64,000 bases of DNA from Rhodosorus marinus. Taxonomy: Eukaryota; Rhodophyta; Stylonematophyceae; Stylonematales; Stylonemataceae. This document shows positions 12,052-24,300 of the stretch, piece by piece (positions within the stretch are counted from its first letter, which is position 1; the number at the start of each line of letters is the position of its first letter). Made by a program: the position numbers and the translations under genes. The notes under the pieces are model-generated. The model was not told the origin of the DNA and did no database searches. It saw nothing but the letters and a program-made list of their open reading frames with translations. The stretch is from NCBI GenBank assembly GCA_029953675.1, contig JAMWBK010000013.1, forward strand, positions 434,001-498,000, written 5' to 3'.

Positions 12052-13640
12052 TCAGTCTCCATCTCCCCCACTAGGTTTTGCTCTTTTCCGGAAGTGGTTT
12101 TCAAATCCGCTCCAGCAGGCGACGTATTCTCTGTCCCGCTCGGGACATTCTATAGCCCACTTGGTCAGATTGAGCATCTTTGAAGTCTCGAACATGAAAG
12201 CAACATCTTCCGAGCCCAGTTTAGCAGGCTTCAGATCGGCACTCGTTGCCGTTTCGAATGACTCTACGTCCGGTCCATGTGGCGATCCCATCGAATGCAG
12301 GGAACTCCCGCCAGGAACGAAACCCTTCCCAGACTTGGCGTCGTAGGTACCTCTAATCAGCCCCTGACAAGGACACGTAGATGATACATGGACGATCCGC
12401 ATTAGCAAGGAAATTGATAATTTCGGTTAAGACGCGAAGCAGGAATGACGGAAATGGTCGTATCCGAGGCTTGAGTAGAACTTGAAGGCCATCGTACCAT
12501 GTACTCAGTCATACAATTGCGGTGAAAGTATGGCGGTCTGAAAGTATCTTCCTGGACCATCCACCGAGGTGGGAAAACAACAAAGTCTAGCAGGGCAACT
12601 CCTGGGGTTGCGCTGGGACTTGTCAGCACGGTAAAGATGGAAGGGTCCATGTGATCGAATAGGACCTATCAAAAAAATTTCAGTTTCGATCGCACGGGAG
12701 AGATAGAGTGAGTGGTAGTGAAATTCTTGTACGGCAACAAACTCGTTTTGCAGTTGGATGGCGCGAAACAAACCGAGTTCACAGGGCAAAAGTTCTCAAG
12801 ATCGTACATAAACGGGAGATAGTTGCCCCGCCAGGCGACCACGTCGAAAGGATCAGATTCGACCCAGGAAGTGAAGAACCTGTTCTGAAACTTGCATATC
12901 ACCTCCGTCTTCACATCCTCGTCACGAAAGGCCGCTGTAGGGTACAAAAAGTCCACCTCGGAGGCCAGGCCGTTGGCTCCTATGACTCCGCGCTCGGGAA
13001 GCTCAAAGTGCCTGCCGTAGATCTCGCACACGTAGCCTCTAGCATGTTCAGAAACAGGGCTTACAGCAAACTTGATGTTTCTCGGGATAACTACAATGTA
13101 TCCTGTTTCCACGTGAAGCAGCCCCACCTCGGTTCGGATGTCGAGGCTCCCGAGCTGAGGTACAATGAGCATATCCCCGTCAGAATTGTACATGCAGGAC
13201 GTGTTCATAGGTTTGTTGCAAGTGTAAACGTAGATCTGGAGTCCGTCCCTATTCGAAGGATCTCCATGAGCAGCTACTGTTCGGAGCCCAGCGACAAAGT
13301 CTGTCTGCTGCTCGTGAGGAGGCTGACCCTCCACAGCCAGTGGGTTCCACCGCAGCCTTTCTGGTGTCACGATCTCGGCCTGCTGAACATACGGAGCACG
13401 TTTCGCATTTTCGACGAATTCCCCGAGACCGCCAATTACAACCGACGGCTTGATTTTGTACAGCCAAGTCTTAAGATTTGACGCTCTGGGCTCCGTGAAA
13501 GCGGAACCAGAGATCTGCTCCGCGTAGAGCCCAAATGAACACTTCTGTGGGTTGTTCCTGCCATTCTTCGGGAGCGCACCTTGAAGCGCCTCAGACTCCA
13601 AGTGTGACTTGAACCCCTTCAAATACGAATAACCCACCAT
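12052..13640 (-). CDS. HGD: Homogentisate 1,2-dioxygenase
   Basis: Exons on the minus strand are 13640-12774, 12665-12498 and 12363-12052, giving 448 residues (the human enzyme is 445). The enzyme opens the homogentisate ring to maleylacetoacetate with non-haem iron, in tyrosine and phenylalanine breakdown. Family signatures are present from end to end: [20 protein letters not shown] near the N-terminus, [38 protein letters not shown], and the iron-site segment [13 protein letters not shown] followed by SPHGPD. The expected iron ligands His337, Glu343 and His374 are all there. The first intron (108 bp) and the second (134 bp) restore the conserved alignment exactly. I start at 13640 ([10 protein letters not shown]) because this matches the family start; an ATG four codons upstream at 13652 is also possible. 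No targeting peptide is seen. Confidence 0.96.
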
Positions 13641-14829
13641 CTTCAAACACACAGGGGTTAACGCAGCTGACTAGAACGTAGGCATCATCGGCACACTCAA
13701 AACCTTGGCAATAAAAAGTGCTAGGAAGTTGTGGAAGTGCCCGCCCGGCCTAGTCCACAGTCGTAGACGACTGGACAAAGAAAAAACAACACACACAGGT
13801 AGTCTTTCAGGTGCGTTCTGACTTGCCTCCCTGCGTTCCAATCGGGCATCCTATATCAACCAAAAGCACCGCACGGTACAACCTGGCCGTCCACAATTCT
13901 CCTACCATGTTGGCGACAATATCCAGACCTTGCTTCCAGAAATGCTCCTGGCGCTGGAATGTGATGAATGAGGTGGAGGCACGCACCACCCTGGTCAGCG
14001 GTGGCAGAAGAGTTCTCTTCTCAGATAGCGGAGCCATTTGTCCTTATCGCAGAGACTTGTGAGCTCTCGCTTTTCGTGAGCCTCATGAGCTATCGCTTTT
14101 CGTGAGCCTCATGAGCGCTTGGAATTTACTCCAGGTTGCGGGGGTGTGGCAGAGACTTCAGAAGAAACCCCAAAAACAAGAAATCCAGAAACCAGAATTC
14201 CAAGGCGAACTTGACAACCTTGGCCGCTCGCAAGACTAAATGAAAAAGGAACTCAGGCTCCAGGCGCTAGTCTTGAAAACAGTTCTGAATCAATCGTTCT
14301 CCAGGAAGGTCTGTACTCGTCGTCAGATGGCCGCTTCTCCCTGCAAGGCAAAGCAAGAACCGACCTGCCATATTGTCTTGACGTCAAGGATGATGATTTT
14401 TGGAATTGGCACTTTTTTCCTGAGATACGGACAAGTTTTGGAGCCTGAAGTACGCCTCTGAATCTCGCTCATTGATACTTCATGGGAACCAAGGAAATCA
14501 CTAGGATCCGCATTAGCCGGAAAGGACGTTACATAAAAACCGAAGTGTTCGCTCAGCAGAGCTCCTCTCATGGAAAGCCCGAAACAAGAGCAGGTATTCG
14601 CAAGGCATGCGAGCGGAACTGTTTCTTTTTGTTCGCCTATAAAGTTTCACTCAAATAAACCAGTCGTCGTGTGCTCATCATCTCAGAGATGAAGTAAAGC
14701 GCGTTGGCACTACTATCCTCAGAGCAAGGAGCACATGGCACATGTTCAAAAAACCAATGCTCAGCTCATGAGCTGGTGCAAGTCGTGCAGAAATGCAGCT
14801 CTTGCATGTCCCCAAATCTTGCGTGGTTC
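13641..14829. other. Intergenic between two minus-strand genes
   Basis: No gene is firmly supported. Short minus-strand frames near 13807-14037 and 14323-14571 look weakly protein-like, but I cannot join them into a model. A 26-bp tandem repeat lies at 14061-14112. Confidence 0.4.
14061..14112. repeat. 26-bp direct repeat, two copies
   Basis: 14061-14086 and 14087-14112 differ at one base (GAGCTCTCGC against GAGCTATCGC, both followed by TTTTCGTGAGCCTCAT). The start of a third unit (GAGCGCTT) follows. Confidence 0.85.
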
Positions 14830-17800
14830 CTACAGATCCTCCTTTTCCTCCGGTGTTGGCTCACCCGTCTCACTCTTGGTGTCAGTACTCGCAGATTCTT
14901 CAGCCGATGCCGAAGACTCGGCGGCGTCACGCCCTTGTGGTTTATCCTCTTCGGACGGAGTCGGGGCAGGGGTTGGTAGCCGGAGTTTGGTCAACCTGGT
15001 CAATCCCTTTGCCAACGCATACGTGCGACTGTCCAAATCCGCACTTCTAAAGGCTGGATCGTCCATATCCGTCTTCCCTTCCTGCGCGGCCAAGGAATCC
15101 TCCAAGAATTTGGATGCCTCCTCTAATTCGATTATGAACGACTCTATCTTCGGAAGCTCGGGTGAATTTTTCTCCTCGTGCAACTGAAGCAGAATTAGTA
15201 GGAAGACGAAACGGTGAGGCACAGCTTAACCTCATTGGGAAGAAAAACGGGACCGAACCCCAGACCGGCAAGATCCCCGCACCTCTTGAGCCAGTAGTAC
15301 GAACGCAAGAGCCTTACCTGGCGAATATCTGCCGACGAACTACGAGAATATTCAACAGCTTTCTTTAGCTTTTCAACTGCCTCTGGGCGGGAGGATAGCT
15401 CAGTCAAACGGAAATTCAATTTTCCAACCATTTCCCTGAGCTTCTTCTCCTTGGACGTAAAGTCCTGGGTGGTTGCCTTGTCGGCGTCGAAGATCCAGTC
15501 TTCCTCTTCCATCAGTTTCGCTCGTATGCTATCTCGCTCCTCTTCAGTGCTGACTTTCTCCAGCTCCTCATTGTATAGCTCTTCTCGCAGTTGGAAGATT
15601 GATGATTCTAACGAATTGAGGGCGTCGGAGCGCTCTTTTCTTTTTCGGTCCTTCTCGTCGAGCTTGTACAGAATCTGCCTCGCGCTTGCCAAGTCGCTCG
15701 GGGACAGACGTCGAGATGCTAGGGCATTCGCACGCCTGTCGAGGGACTTGCTCAGATTCACCCTGTGCACCACTGTCTGCATCGTTCTTTCCACTTTCGT
15801 ATTGTTCGAAGTCGGCTCAGCCTCGGCAGTCTCTGCGGGCGAGATGCTTTCACTCGGCTCTTCACTTTGAGTCTCACCGCTGCTCGCAGACGCGGATGCA
15901 CTCTCCGTTGCATTGACGACCTTCTCAACCCACACAGATTCCTCAATGGTCGCTTCTGCCTTGTAGATCTCGAAGAGGCCAGCCTTATCAAGGTTGAACG
16001 TTATCGAGATCTAAATCCGACGACACGTTCGGGGCACGAATTTCTTGTGAGTATGTGGGGTTGCTCCGTGCAGCCAGGAACTTTGTAGCGTTCGCTAAAG
16101 CCTACGGACCGTAGATACTTCTTGTACGCACCTTCGGCGGAATAACCGTGGAGTTGTCTTTCATCTTGCTAATTACTGAGGCGACGTTGCCAATCGCATA
16201 TTCGGCAATAGGGGGTTCCTGGTTGTCCGCGAAGAGAGTTAAATTGAAATCTCCCATCCTCTTGAAGTTGATTGTCTTCCGCTGTGGAGTTTTACTTCCA
16301 GAGGTGAACAGGCGGCTCAGCTGAGGTTCAACCTTCTTGCTGGAGTTGTCACGCCCAACGGATACTGATATACTGTCGGGCAGGTGTTCAACGACATCGA
16401 CCTTGCGGGACTTGACGAGTGAACTCAAGCTTGCCCCATACCACAGAGCTCCAAAGACCGCTCCCTGCGATCACCGAAACAAGCGCCCGGAAAGCAAGTG
16501 ACACTGAGTCACAACGTCGAAAAAGCGTACACAAGGTTAATGTGCCAACTGACCTCATCAGTGTTAACGCTCTTCGTCAGGGATTCAAGGCCAAGAGTTT
16601 CTAGGAGCCGCACTTGTATAACCGGAATTCGGCTAACTCCACCGTACGGAACCACCGCACTCAAATCTTTGGCTGATATGTTAGCCTCCTTCAACGCTTT
16701 CTGCACCGGTATGTTGACCCTGGCGAACAGATGGCCTGCAAGGGATTCAAATTCGCTCCTTGAAATTTGTAGGCGAAAATCCTGATCATCGTGGAGGCTC
16801 CCGACGTTGAAAACGGCCTTCACAAAAGTGACGCGGACAAGAGCCAGGAATGAGAAACGACAATCGCTCACGGCATCGAGAGCCACACCCAATCTGTTCA
16901 GGGTTCTCTTCCTCTGGGAACGTGATTGACAGCATTGTCCGTCTTGGTTTGCCGTGCGTACCTCAGTGTTTGCAGACAACACTTCTCGCAATCGCTGTAC
17001 CTCCTTTCGCAAACGCGCCATCACTCTGGGTATCTTCTTCACCGAATCCTTTCCTTCTCGCGTTCCATCGAATTTTTCTGCTACGTAATTTGCTAGAATC
17101 TAGAGGGGAGGTGTGATGCAGCGCCAAGTGGTTAAAACTGCTGAAGCATAATGAAAGAGTGCAGTGCTCTTCGCCGACACTCCACCAAGACGGGGACGGG
17201 ATAAAAGGAAACGCTATTTTCTCCTACAAATGTTCAATCTCTCACCTCATCGAGCGCTCTCCCACTGAGCTCAGTGTCCCACGCATGTGCAAGAGCGTCT
17301 ACAGTTAGCTCTTCGTCCGTCTTCCCTTGGGCCTTGGAAATCTGAAGTACGCTTGCGCTAGCTGAGCTAGAACCAACGTCAAGGATTAGCACGGTCTGAT
17401 TCAAAGACTTTTCCTTTGAGTCGAACAGCATTTTCAAGGCTATCGCAGTGTTTGTGTTGATAAGAACGGGAGCATTCAACCCCGCAAGCTTAGACGCATC
17501 TACCAGAGCCGCACGTTGCACTTGGTCGAACCAAGACGGAACGGTGATCACGGAATCTGCGTCCACGTGTTTTCAAAAAGGTGAGAGGACGGGGTCAGCA
17601 GAAGAGCGCTGGTAGATGAATAAACAATTGCCCGCGAAGGATGCATACCTCGAACAATGTCCAAAGAGCTGTCAAGGTTTGCCGACGCGAACTTCTTCGC
17701 CTGCGCCAAGATCATTGCCGCCAGCACCTCCGTCGGGTATTGGTGCTCCTCTTCACCGATATGCACCGTGGCGTTTGTACGGATGCACTTCGCCGGGTCC

Positions 17801-18301
17801 TCTGGTGACGGGGAGCAAGCACCGAGGAGAGTTCGCACATCGAGGAAGGACCGCTGCGAAACGAGTAGGGAGGAATGCGTCAATCACAGTATTCCGCATA
17901 TATCGACCGCTGGTCATTTATCAGAAATGAGAAGAAGAATCCGTCATGGGTGGGTGACAAATTCTTACGTGCGGGTACTTCGTTGCGTACGTAACTGCGG
18001 CATCTCCGAAAAGCCGCTCTCCTTCGTCGGTGAAGGCGACTGCAGAAGGTGTTTTCCTTTTAGATTGCTCGTTAAAAGCAATTTCTAGACCGGTGCCAGG
18101 CTTTATGATTGCGATCTATGGGAGGATCATGAAACGATGACGATCTGAACATACATTCACAGTGCAACAGAAGGAGTGGACAGTGCACAGAAGGAGTGGT
18201 TCCCAATGACAAACCTTGAAAAACTGAGATCCGAGATCAACCGCCATCATTGCCGCATTGGCACAAGCCAGAACGCCGAGGATCCATATCGCTAGACGCA
18301 T
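14830..18301 (-). CDS. HYOU1: GRP170/HYOU1-type ER Hsp70 chaperone
   Basis: Nine minus-strand exons join to 843 residues: 18301-18215, 18115-17969, 17853-17649, 17556-17246, 17099-16962, 16817-16554, 16464-16132, 16010-15318 and 15183-14830. A signal peptide (about residues 1-17) precedes an Hsp70 ATPase domain: MMAVDLGSQFFK (phosphate 1), KTPSAVAF, LILDVGSSSA (phosphate 2) and VPYGGVSRIPVIQ (adenosine loop). A divergent substrate domain follows, then a Ser/Glu-rich acidic insertion with SASASASSGETQSEE, a long helical lid and an acidic tail ending KEDL, an ER-retention variant. This order and the acidic loop fit large ER Hsp70s (human HYOU1, yeast LHS1), which act as nucleotide-exchange factors for BiP and hold unfolded proteins. 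Introns are short except around the first exon. The main uncertainty is the exact acceptor of exon 5, where two AGs lie 7 bp apart. Confidence 0.93.
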
Positions 18302-19236
18302 GATCGAGCATTCGCAGCTAGCAAAATGACCTTGTTAAGATCCGTCCAATGAGAATTCAATGGGGACACAGAGGATGCGGACACGTTTGACTCTCCCGAC
18401 GATCACAGCAAGAGCGACAATTCTGAAACCCAGAAGCAGTGAAAAATTGCGCCGTCCCTCTGTGACCAATCCCCTTGGACGCCTAAGAGCAAAACCACAC
18501 TTTCGTCTCAAGCCAACGCTGGACTGAAGTATTCCTTGTACACAAAATTATACTCGCTTAGAATCAATTCCGTGCGATCAACGAGAAGAAGAAACTCCGT
18601 TCGGCAAAAGACTTTTTTGCCCCCAAACCATTCACACTTGAGTTGCGCCGAATCCTTATCAAAAAAAAAAAAAACACCCTTCCGCTTATAACAACGGATT
18701 CAATACTCTAATGGCTTCTTCCTCACCCACCGATTGACCCTGATACAAAAGCTTCCGCCGATTCGATTAATCCGATGTATACCCGATTAGGCGCTCACCT
18801 CAATACAGCACAAGCGCCAAATCGCATCAGTCTCCCAACACACCCCCCCAACCCCCCCTTCCACTCGCCACCCCTCATCTCCCGCAACTCCTATTTTTCA
18901 AGTACAACAATCACTATCCCATAATATGACTGATATAATTATTTTTCTATTTTATTTAAGCTTTTGTTGATTGAATACAGTCAATAACCACTGTCGAGTA
19001 AGCGGGCGGATCTGGGATTCAGTTGGGGCAGGGGCAAGTTTTTCTTGTTAGCGAAGAGCTCATAGATAAATTATCAATGATTAATCATGTCTCGTGGAGT
19101 TGTAAATGACTGGCAGGGCGACTGGGCGTTCGGGTGGGACCTCTGTCCATTTGCAGCCAAGTTGCTTGGGATTGTTTCTGTTCTTGCTTCGTAGTGCTGT
19201 GGCTGCGAATCTGGCTAGGTTGGGTTTGAAGAAAGA
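18302..19236. other. Divergent promoter region
   Basis: This stretch separates the 5' ends of the minus-strand GRP170 gene and the plus-strand gene at 19237. It contains a 16-base A-run near 18660, C-rich blocks (about 18840-18890) and an AT-rich tract (18920-18990). No coding signal is seen. Confidence 0.45.
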
Positions 19237-20255
19237 ATGCCAAAGACGGCTGGGTTTGTTGGCTCCTTGGGGGGTGCTCAGCTGCCGTGGAGGGGGAGAA
19301 GGTCTTCCACGTGCTCTGAGGCGCGCGAGCCTACGAGATTTACGCGTCCAGTTACTCCTACACACGGTACTACTCTGTCAAATGTAGAGGGTGAGTGGTT
19401 TGGGTATGCTCACGCCAGGACGGTCTCACTGCCCTGAAGCTTGCTTAACTGACGTGGCGCAAATATGAACACACCTACCTGCTTAGTCATGAAACTTCTT
19501 TCTCTGGCGTCTCTGGCGAGAGACTAACCATACCAGAATACTACGTCCCTGACGAGTTCCGTAACTGGGATGCCAAAATCTATGGATTTGATTGCGTCAC
19601 ATCGGTGAAGGAGGTCGAGGGGAATAGCCTACGCGTGAAGCTGACTCGTGCAATGCCAACAGTTGGATGTGAGGCCGATGCGGTAGTACCGGAGGTATTC
19701 GAGGAAACTCTTCCCCTATCGCAGGATGATGGATTTGTTGGCTTCGAGAATGGCAGCTTTTCGCGGGGCCCACCCAAGTACGCCAGTAGCTCTACATGGG
19801 AGCACTGCATGTGTTATGGGAAGAAGAGGGTGCGAGTCCTTTTCCCAGAACTAGACGGGAGGCAAAAAACTAGGCTGTTCACAGAGGCGTGGGATGGAGA
19901 CTACTGCAATGGAGCACTGCTGTCCGGGTGTGGCTCAAAGATTTCTCGAATTGAAGGGAACGGCGAAATGGACGCAAGCGTGCAACTAGAAGGAAAATGG
20001 TCCCGGCGGGGCTATACATGGAGAAAGTCTGACGGTACCTGTCAAGTGTCCTCGGTCATAGAATCTCGCAACAGATTCGTGAAGCGATTTCTCCCAGGAG
20101 GTGTTACAATCGATAAGGTTGTGGACGAAAACGGCAGGATCGTATTGGAGACTTCGTGGAATGTGTCGGAGCTGACTCGGATTGTGCTATTACGCACATA
20201 CTCTGAGACCCAAGAGCTCGAGGAAGTCTCAAACTATGTGGACGAGAGGTGCTAA
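19237..20255 (+). CDS. Putative plastid-targeted protein of unknown function
   Basis: Two exons, 19237-19390 and 19537-20255, join to 290 residues. The donor GTGAGT follows NVE, and the acceptor CCAG precedes YYVPDEF; phases agree. The N-terminus begins MPKTAGFVGSLGG and is rich in Arg, Ser, Thr and Pro without acidic residues. A phenylalanine close to the start is typical of transit peptides in red-lineage plastids, so plastid import is a reasonable inference. The mature part has FRNWDAKIYGFDCVTS, LTRAMPTVGCEADAV, EHCMCYGKKRVRVLFPELD and SVIESRNRFVKRFLPGG. It looks like a beta-barrel or lipocalin-like domain. I recall related uncharacterised algal proteins but cannot name a family. A different donor further into GEWFGYAHA is possible, so the join is the least certain point. 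Confidence 0.65.
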
Positions 20256-21287
20256 ATGGGAGTATGGGTCCAACAACATGACGCGGAAGTTGGCCGTACA
20301 TTGTTCTATGCGCTCGCCGTCCACAACCTTCAAGAAGCAAATTGTGCATCGTCACGGGCGGGCGGGTGGTCCAGATTGCCACGGGCAATCAGTATGCCTT
20401 GCAATAGTTAAAGGTGCGCGAAACTCGGGATCCGTGCTTTCGGAAAGCAGTGAGGACTGCTACTAATGCTTAGCTAAAGAACCCGACGTGGAAGATGTGG
20501 AATCGGGACTCGACGCTTCTACAGATGAAAATGAGAAATCTTTTGTGCTTTGCCGTGCTAATTTTGTAAATCGGAGTTTTTAAGTTGTTTACTCAAAATA
20601 CCGTCTTCGTTCATTTATCGCGTGAGGAACAGCAAGTTTCCGACGATTCCTACGGCATTCCTAGAGCCACCTAAGAACAGGTGTGGGCAGTTGGAAAGGG
20701 GGCGGCTGTATCTCTAATCCTCAACCGTCTCTTTCCGATCTGCCGTCATCACTCTCTCGCCTCTAACTCTTCTAAATCTTCCCCGAATAGCTCCGAAAAC
20801 CCTTTGCAGTTGAGAGTCCCGATCTGGTAGGTCTTGTTGTCCCAGGGAGCAAGGTCGGAGTTGGAGGCTGGCATCCAACATTCCACCTTCACTCTTGATA
20901 TATCTCCTAGCATATTCCCCGGGAAAACTCATTCGTGGTTTTCGACGCTTGAAAATTATTCAATTCAAAAGACGAGGTGTCCTCTTGTCGCGCGGACAGA
21001 TAATGGTTATCTCCGGTCTCTAAAAAAAAGCTAGGACAGATTCTTTCAAAACTTAGGACATATGACGTATACAGTGAAAATTTAATATCAATTCTTTTTT
21101 TGTGGAATAGACAAGTCAAACCGTATGCGAGAAAGCCTCCAAGATATAATCTCTTTTCAAAAACTGTGCCAGCCTGGTGCTCCCATACCCTACTTTTGGA
21201 GCGATGCAAAACTGCGTTTGTTGACTATCGCATCATAAACGCCTTTTTTTTCTCATATCACTTGCTGATCTTGAAGAGAAAGAACCA

Positions 21288-21325
21288 ACAAAACGTCCCG
21301 GCAGAGTTCTGCCGGGACGTTTTGT
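21288..21325. repeat. Perfect 17-bp inverted repeat (hairpin)
   Basis: ACAAAACGTCCCGGCAG at 21288-21304 is followed by the 4-base loop AGTT and the exact reverse complement at 21309-21325. It lies in otherwise featureless DNA. Confidence 0.9.
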
Positions 21326-24300
21326 GGGTAGTTACCCACGTTTTCCGGCACTGATCAAGCCGTTAAAGTATCTGGCTTCATTTTGATTAAGTCACCCCTT
21401 TCTAAGTTTGAACTTCTAGTTCTATTTGATCGACAGACTCTAAAGATCACGACACTCTTGTCCTAGAAGTTAATTAGATCGTCTTCCAAAAGGAAAGACG
21501 CACTTTTGTACCCCCTACTTTTGTACGTCTTGGGAGGTTCGTGGGCCTGGTTAATCCGATGACGGTTCACGTGGCGCGTTGTATCTGGTTGTACTTTTGG
21601 GCAGATTTAGCTTGGTTCCCTTTTGCGTGCCCCTGTGTCTCAATTTCATGAGCATGGCTAACACGATCTGACTATGACCTTGAGTCAGCGAAAGCTTGGC
21701 CGTCCAACCGAGAATCTGAGGTGAGGGCACTTTCGAAAAGAAAAGAAAAAACGGATTTGTTTTGGTTTATACTGACTATATTGATCATCGAACTAGCAGG
21801 GGGGCTCGCTCTTAAATCACCTCAAGCAATTCTTCTTTTCCGATCACGAGAGGATTTCTGTTGAAACTTCGCAGATAGATACCCATTCAAAATTTCGGTG
21901 AGCTTCGTTCATTTTTTTTTTCTCGCCCTCTGGTTGGCCTAGTTTTGTCTCAGCCAACCAAGATGCCAGAAAACGATCATCTTTAAAAAAAATTCAGACA
22001 ACGATCATCGTTTTATCATCAGATAGAGTGTTTGGGAAGACCCACTGCTTCTATCCCCCTTTTTGCGTGACTGCCCTCGTCCGGGCCACCTACCGGGTGG
22101 GAATAGATCAAGCTCGTAAATCCAACCAATTGAGATGCAGGTAATCGGCTGACTGGAGGATCTGGAGATTCGCGGTGCTGTTGACGTGGGAAAGAAACAG
22201 CCTATTGTTCCCCCCCCGGAATAGTTCCGTTTTCTTGAAAATTTAGTTGGAGCCCTTGACGGGAACACTTCAGCCGAACTTGGTCAGAAATCCGCTCTCT
22301 ACACCCCGCCATGAAATTGTGTAGCAAGCTCTAGGGAAACCCTAGTAACTCAAATTCATTCAACTCAATGATAAGAACCGTTCGTTTTCAGGCGCCTTGA
22401 CAACGATCGAATATTTTGCGAAAAAAAACGCGCAGGGGACTTTGACCGTTCAGTAAACAAAAAAACACAACAAGCGATTCAAGTGTCCCGTGCGTCGATT
22501 TCTTTCATTTTTTCCTCAAATCTGCTTGGGTGAAAGACTGCCACGGGGGTGTGCCCCTGCGCGAAGACTAGCATGAAAGCTTGACTGACGTCTTGGGACA
22601 GTGTTTTCATCTTTACTGGAACAACTGAGAACAAGGGATGAACAAGGGATGAAAAAGGAATGTGCGAGCCCGGGATGCAAGGATTCGCACGTTGGATCTT
22701 CAATTTTTCTTGTTTTTAGAATATATTACGATGAGAGCTGCGCTGGATTTCTGATCGTGGCTTTAGGATATCCCCCTCGGTTTCGTCCCCGAACAGAAGG
22801 TAAAAGCGCGGTTCCGGGGCGCGCTCCCTGAGTTCGGGCCGCAAATAAAATGGCTCGTCTTCAAAACTCGCTGAGGGGTTGCCTGCAAGTTTTGCTTATC
22901 GCCCTCCCTAACAAATGATATTCCAGCTAGCCTCACACTGATACGACTATCAGCTCAAAATTTCGTTTGGAAGGTGAAAGTGTACCAGCTGAGGCCCTGC
23001 GGGGTATGTATCCTCCTGCGGCTACTTTCCTGCCTGCTGTTCACACGTTTGGACGCTTTCCGGTGTACAAACCTCAATCCAGCTGACAGCTACTGTAATT
23101 GCGCTTTGAGTAGAAAGCTCCGCTGCCACGTTTCGTTACCGGCGAAAGCTCGCAGAAACAAGGAGCCATGTTGGTCGGTTAGGACAAGCAAGAAAGTTTG
23201 AACTGAGATCTGGGAACCAAGTCGCATATCATTGTTCGCCTTGCCCAAGAAAACAGGTTGATATCCTGTTCAATCAGTTTGTTCTTACTGGTGTGGACTT
23301 TTGTTTACCAGTGCAGAATCGCTGGCTCTGGACTGCTCAACTACGTTCGTAATCGGTCATCTAGTCCAGTCGTTTCTTCGAATCATCAACGGTTTTCTTC
23401 TGGAGGGATTCCGCCCATTCTGTGACTCTTCGTTGACGCCACCGCATATTTTTTTGTGGAAGTGTTAAGTCAGAGCAGACAGTACCCTAGATACAGCGAG
23501 GATACTATTTCATGATTTCTTTGCTCACTACTACTGCCGGGGCAGGCACGTACACTCTGGAACGGAAAAGTCAGGTTTTTAGCTCGTTTTGAAAGCATTG
23601 ACCGCTCGGTCATGATTATCCCCCGGGGCGGGAGCGGGGGAGAACGTCATTTTTGCTCGGAATGACTCAGGCTAGTCAACAACTAGGTTTTCGGGGCCTT
23701 AAAATTCATTTTGTTAACAAATCAACCCCGCGTTCCCATCGCCCCTCACATTGTATGCGCGTAAATTTTTGTTTAGAAATTAATTTAATTTTTTTGCCTC
23801 AAACGCCTCCGGAGCAAATACTTACTCGGGGGGGAGGGGGGGGACCTTCAGAGAAAGACTGAAAACGCACTATCCAGCGCCTGGCGATACACAGCGCGAC
23901 TTCGCGTAGTTGGTTCTCGCGGACAGCTTGTGGCCCATAACGGCCGTCATTGGTTTGGACATAATTTCTTAGATAAACATCAAAAAAATTGAAGATTGAC
24001 TTCCTTCACCCCAAATTGCCACTGATTTTAGCACGGTCTGCTGGGTTTGTGAGTGGTTGTTTAGAAGGTAGCTTCCAAAAGCGCAAGAAAATTCCTCAGT
24101 GTTTTTGAAATAATTGTGAAAGCATTGCCAAATTACGTCACGATGGGCTCCGGAAGCCGCGCCGTCGCGCACGCTCTATCCCCCGGAAATAGGGGGATGG
24201 GATCCGATCCGTTTTTCTCATATTAATATTACTTTCGCTTCATCCTAAAATCTACAAAAACCAATATCCTTTGAATAGCGAAGTAATTTATTGAACTCGG

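Noticed and set aside
12708-13481. Plus-strand open frame of 257 codons
   Set aside because: It is antisense to the homogentisate dioxygenase exon, which has full family support on the minus strand.
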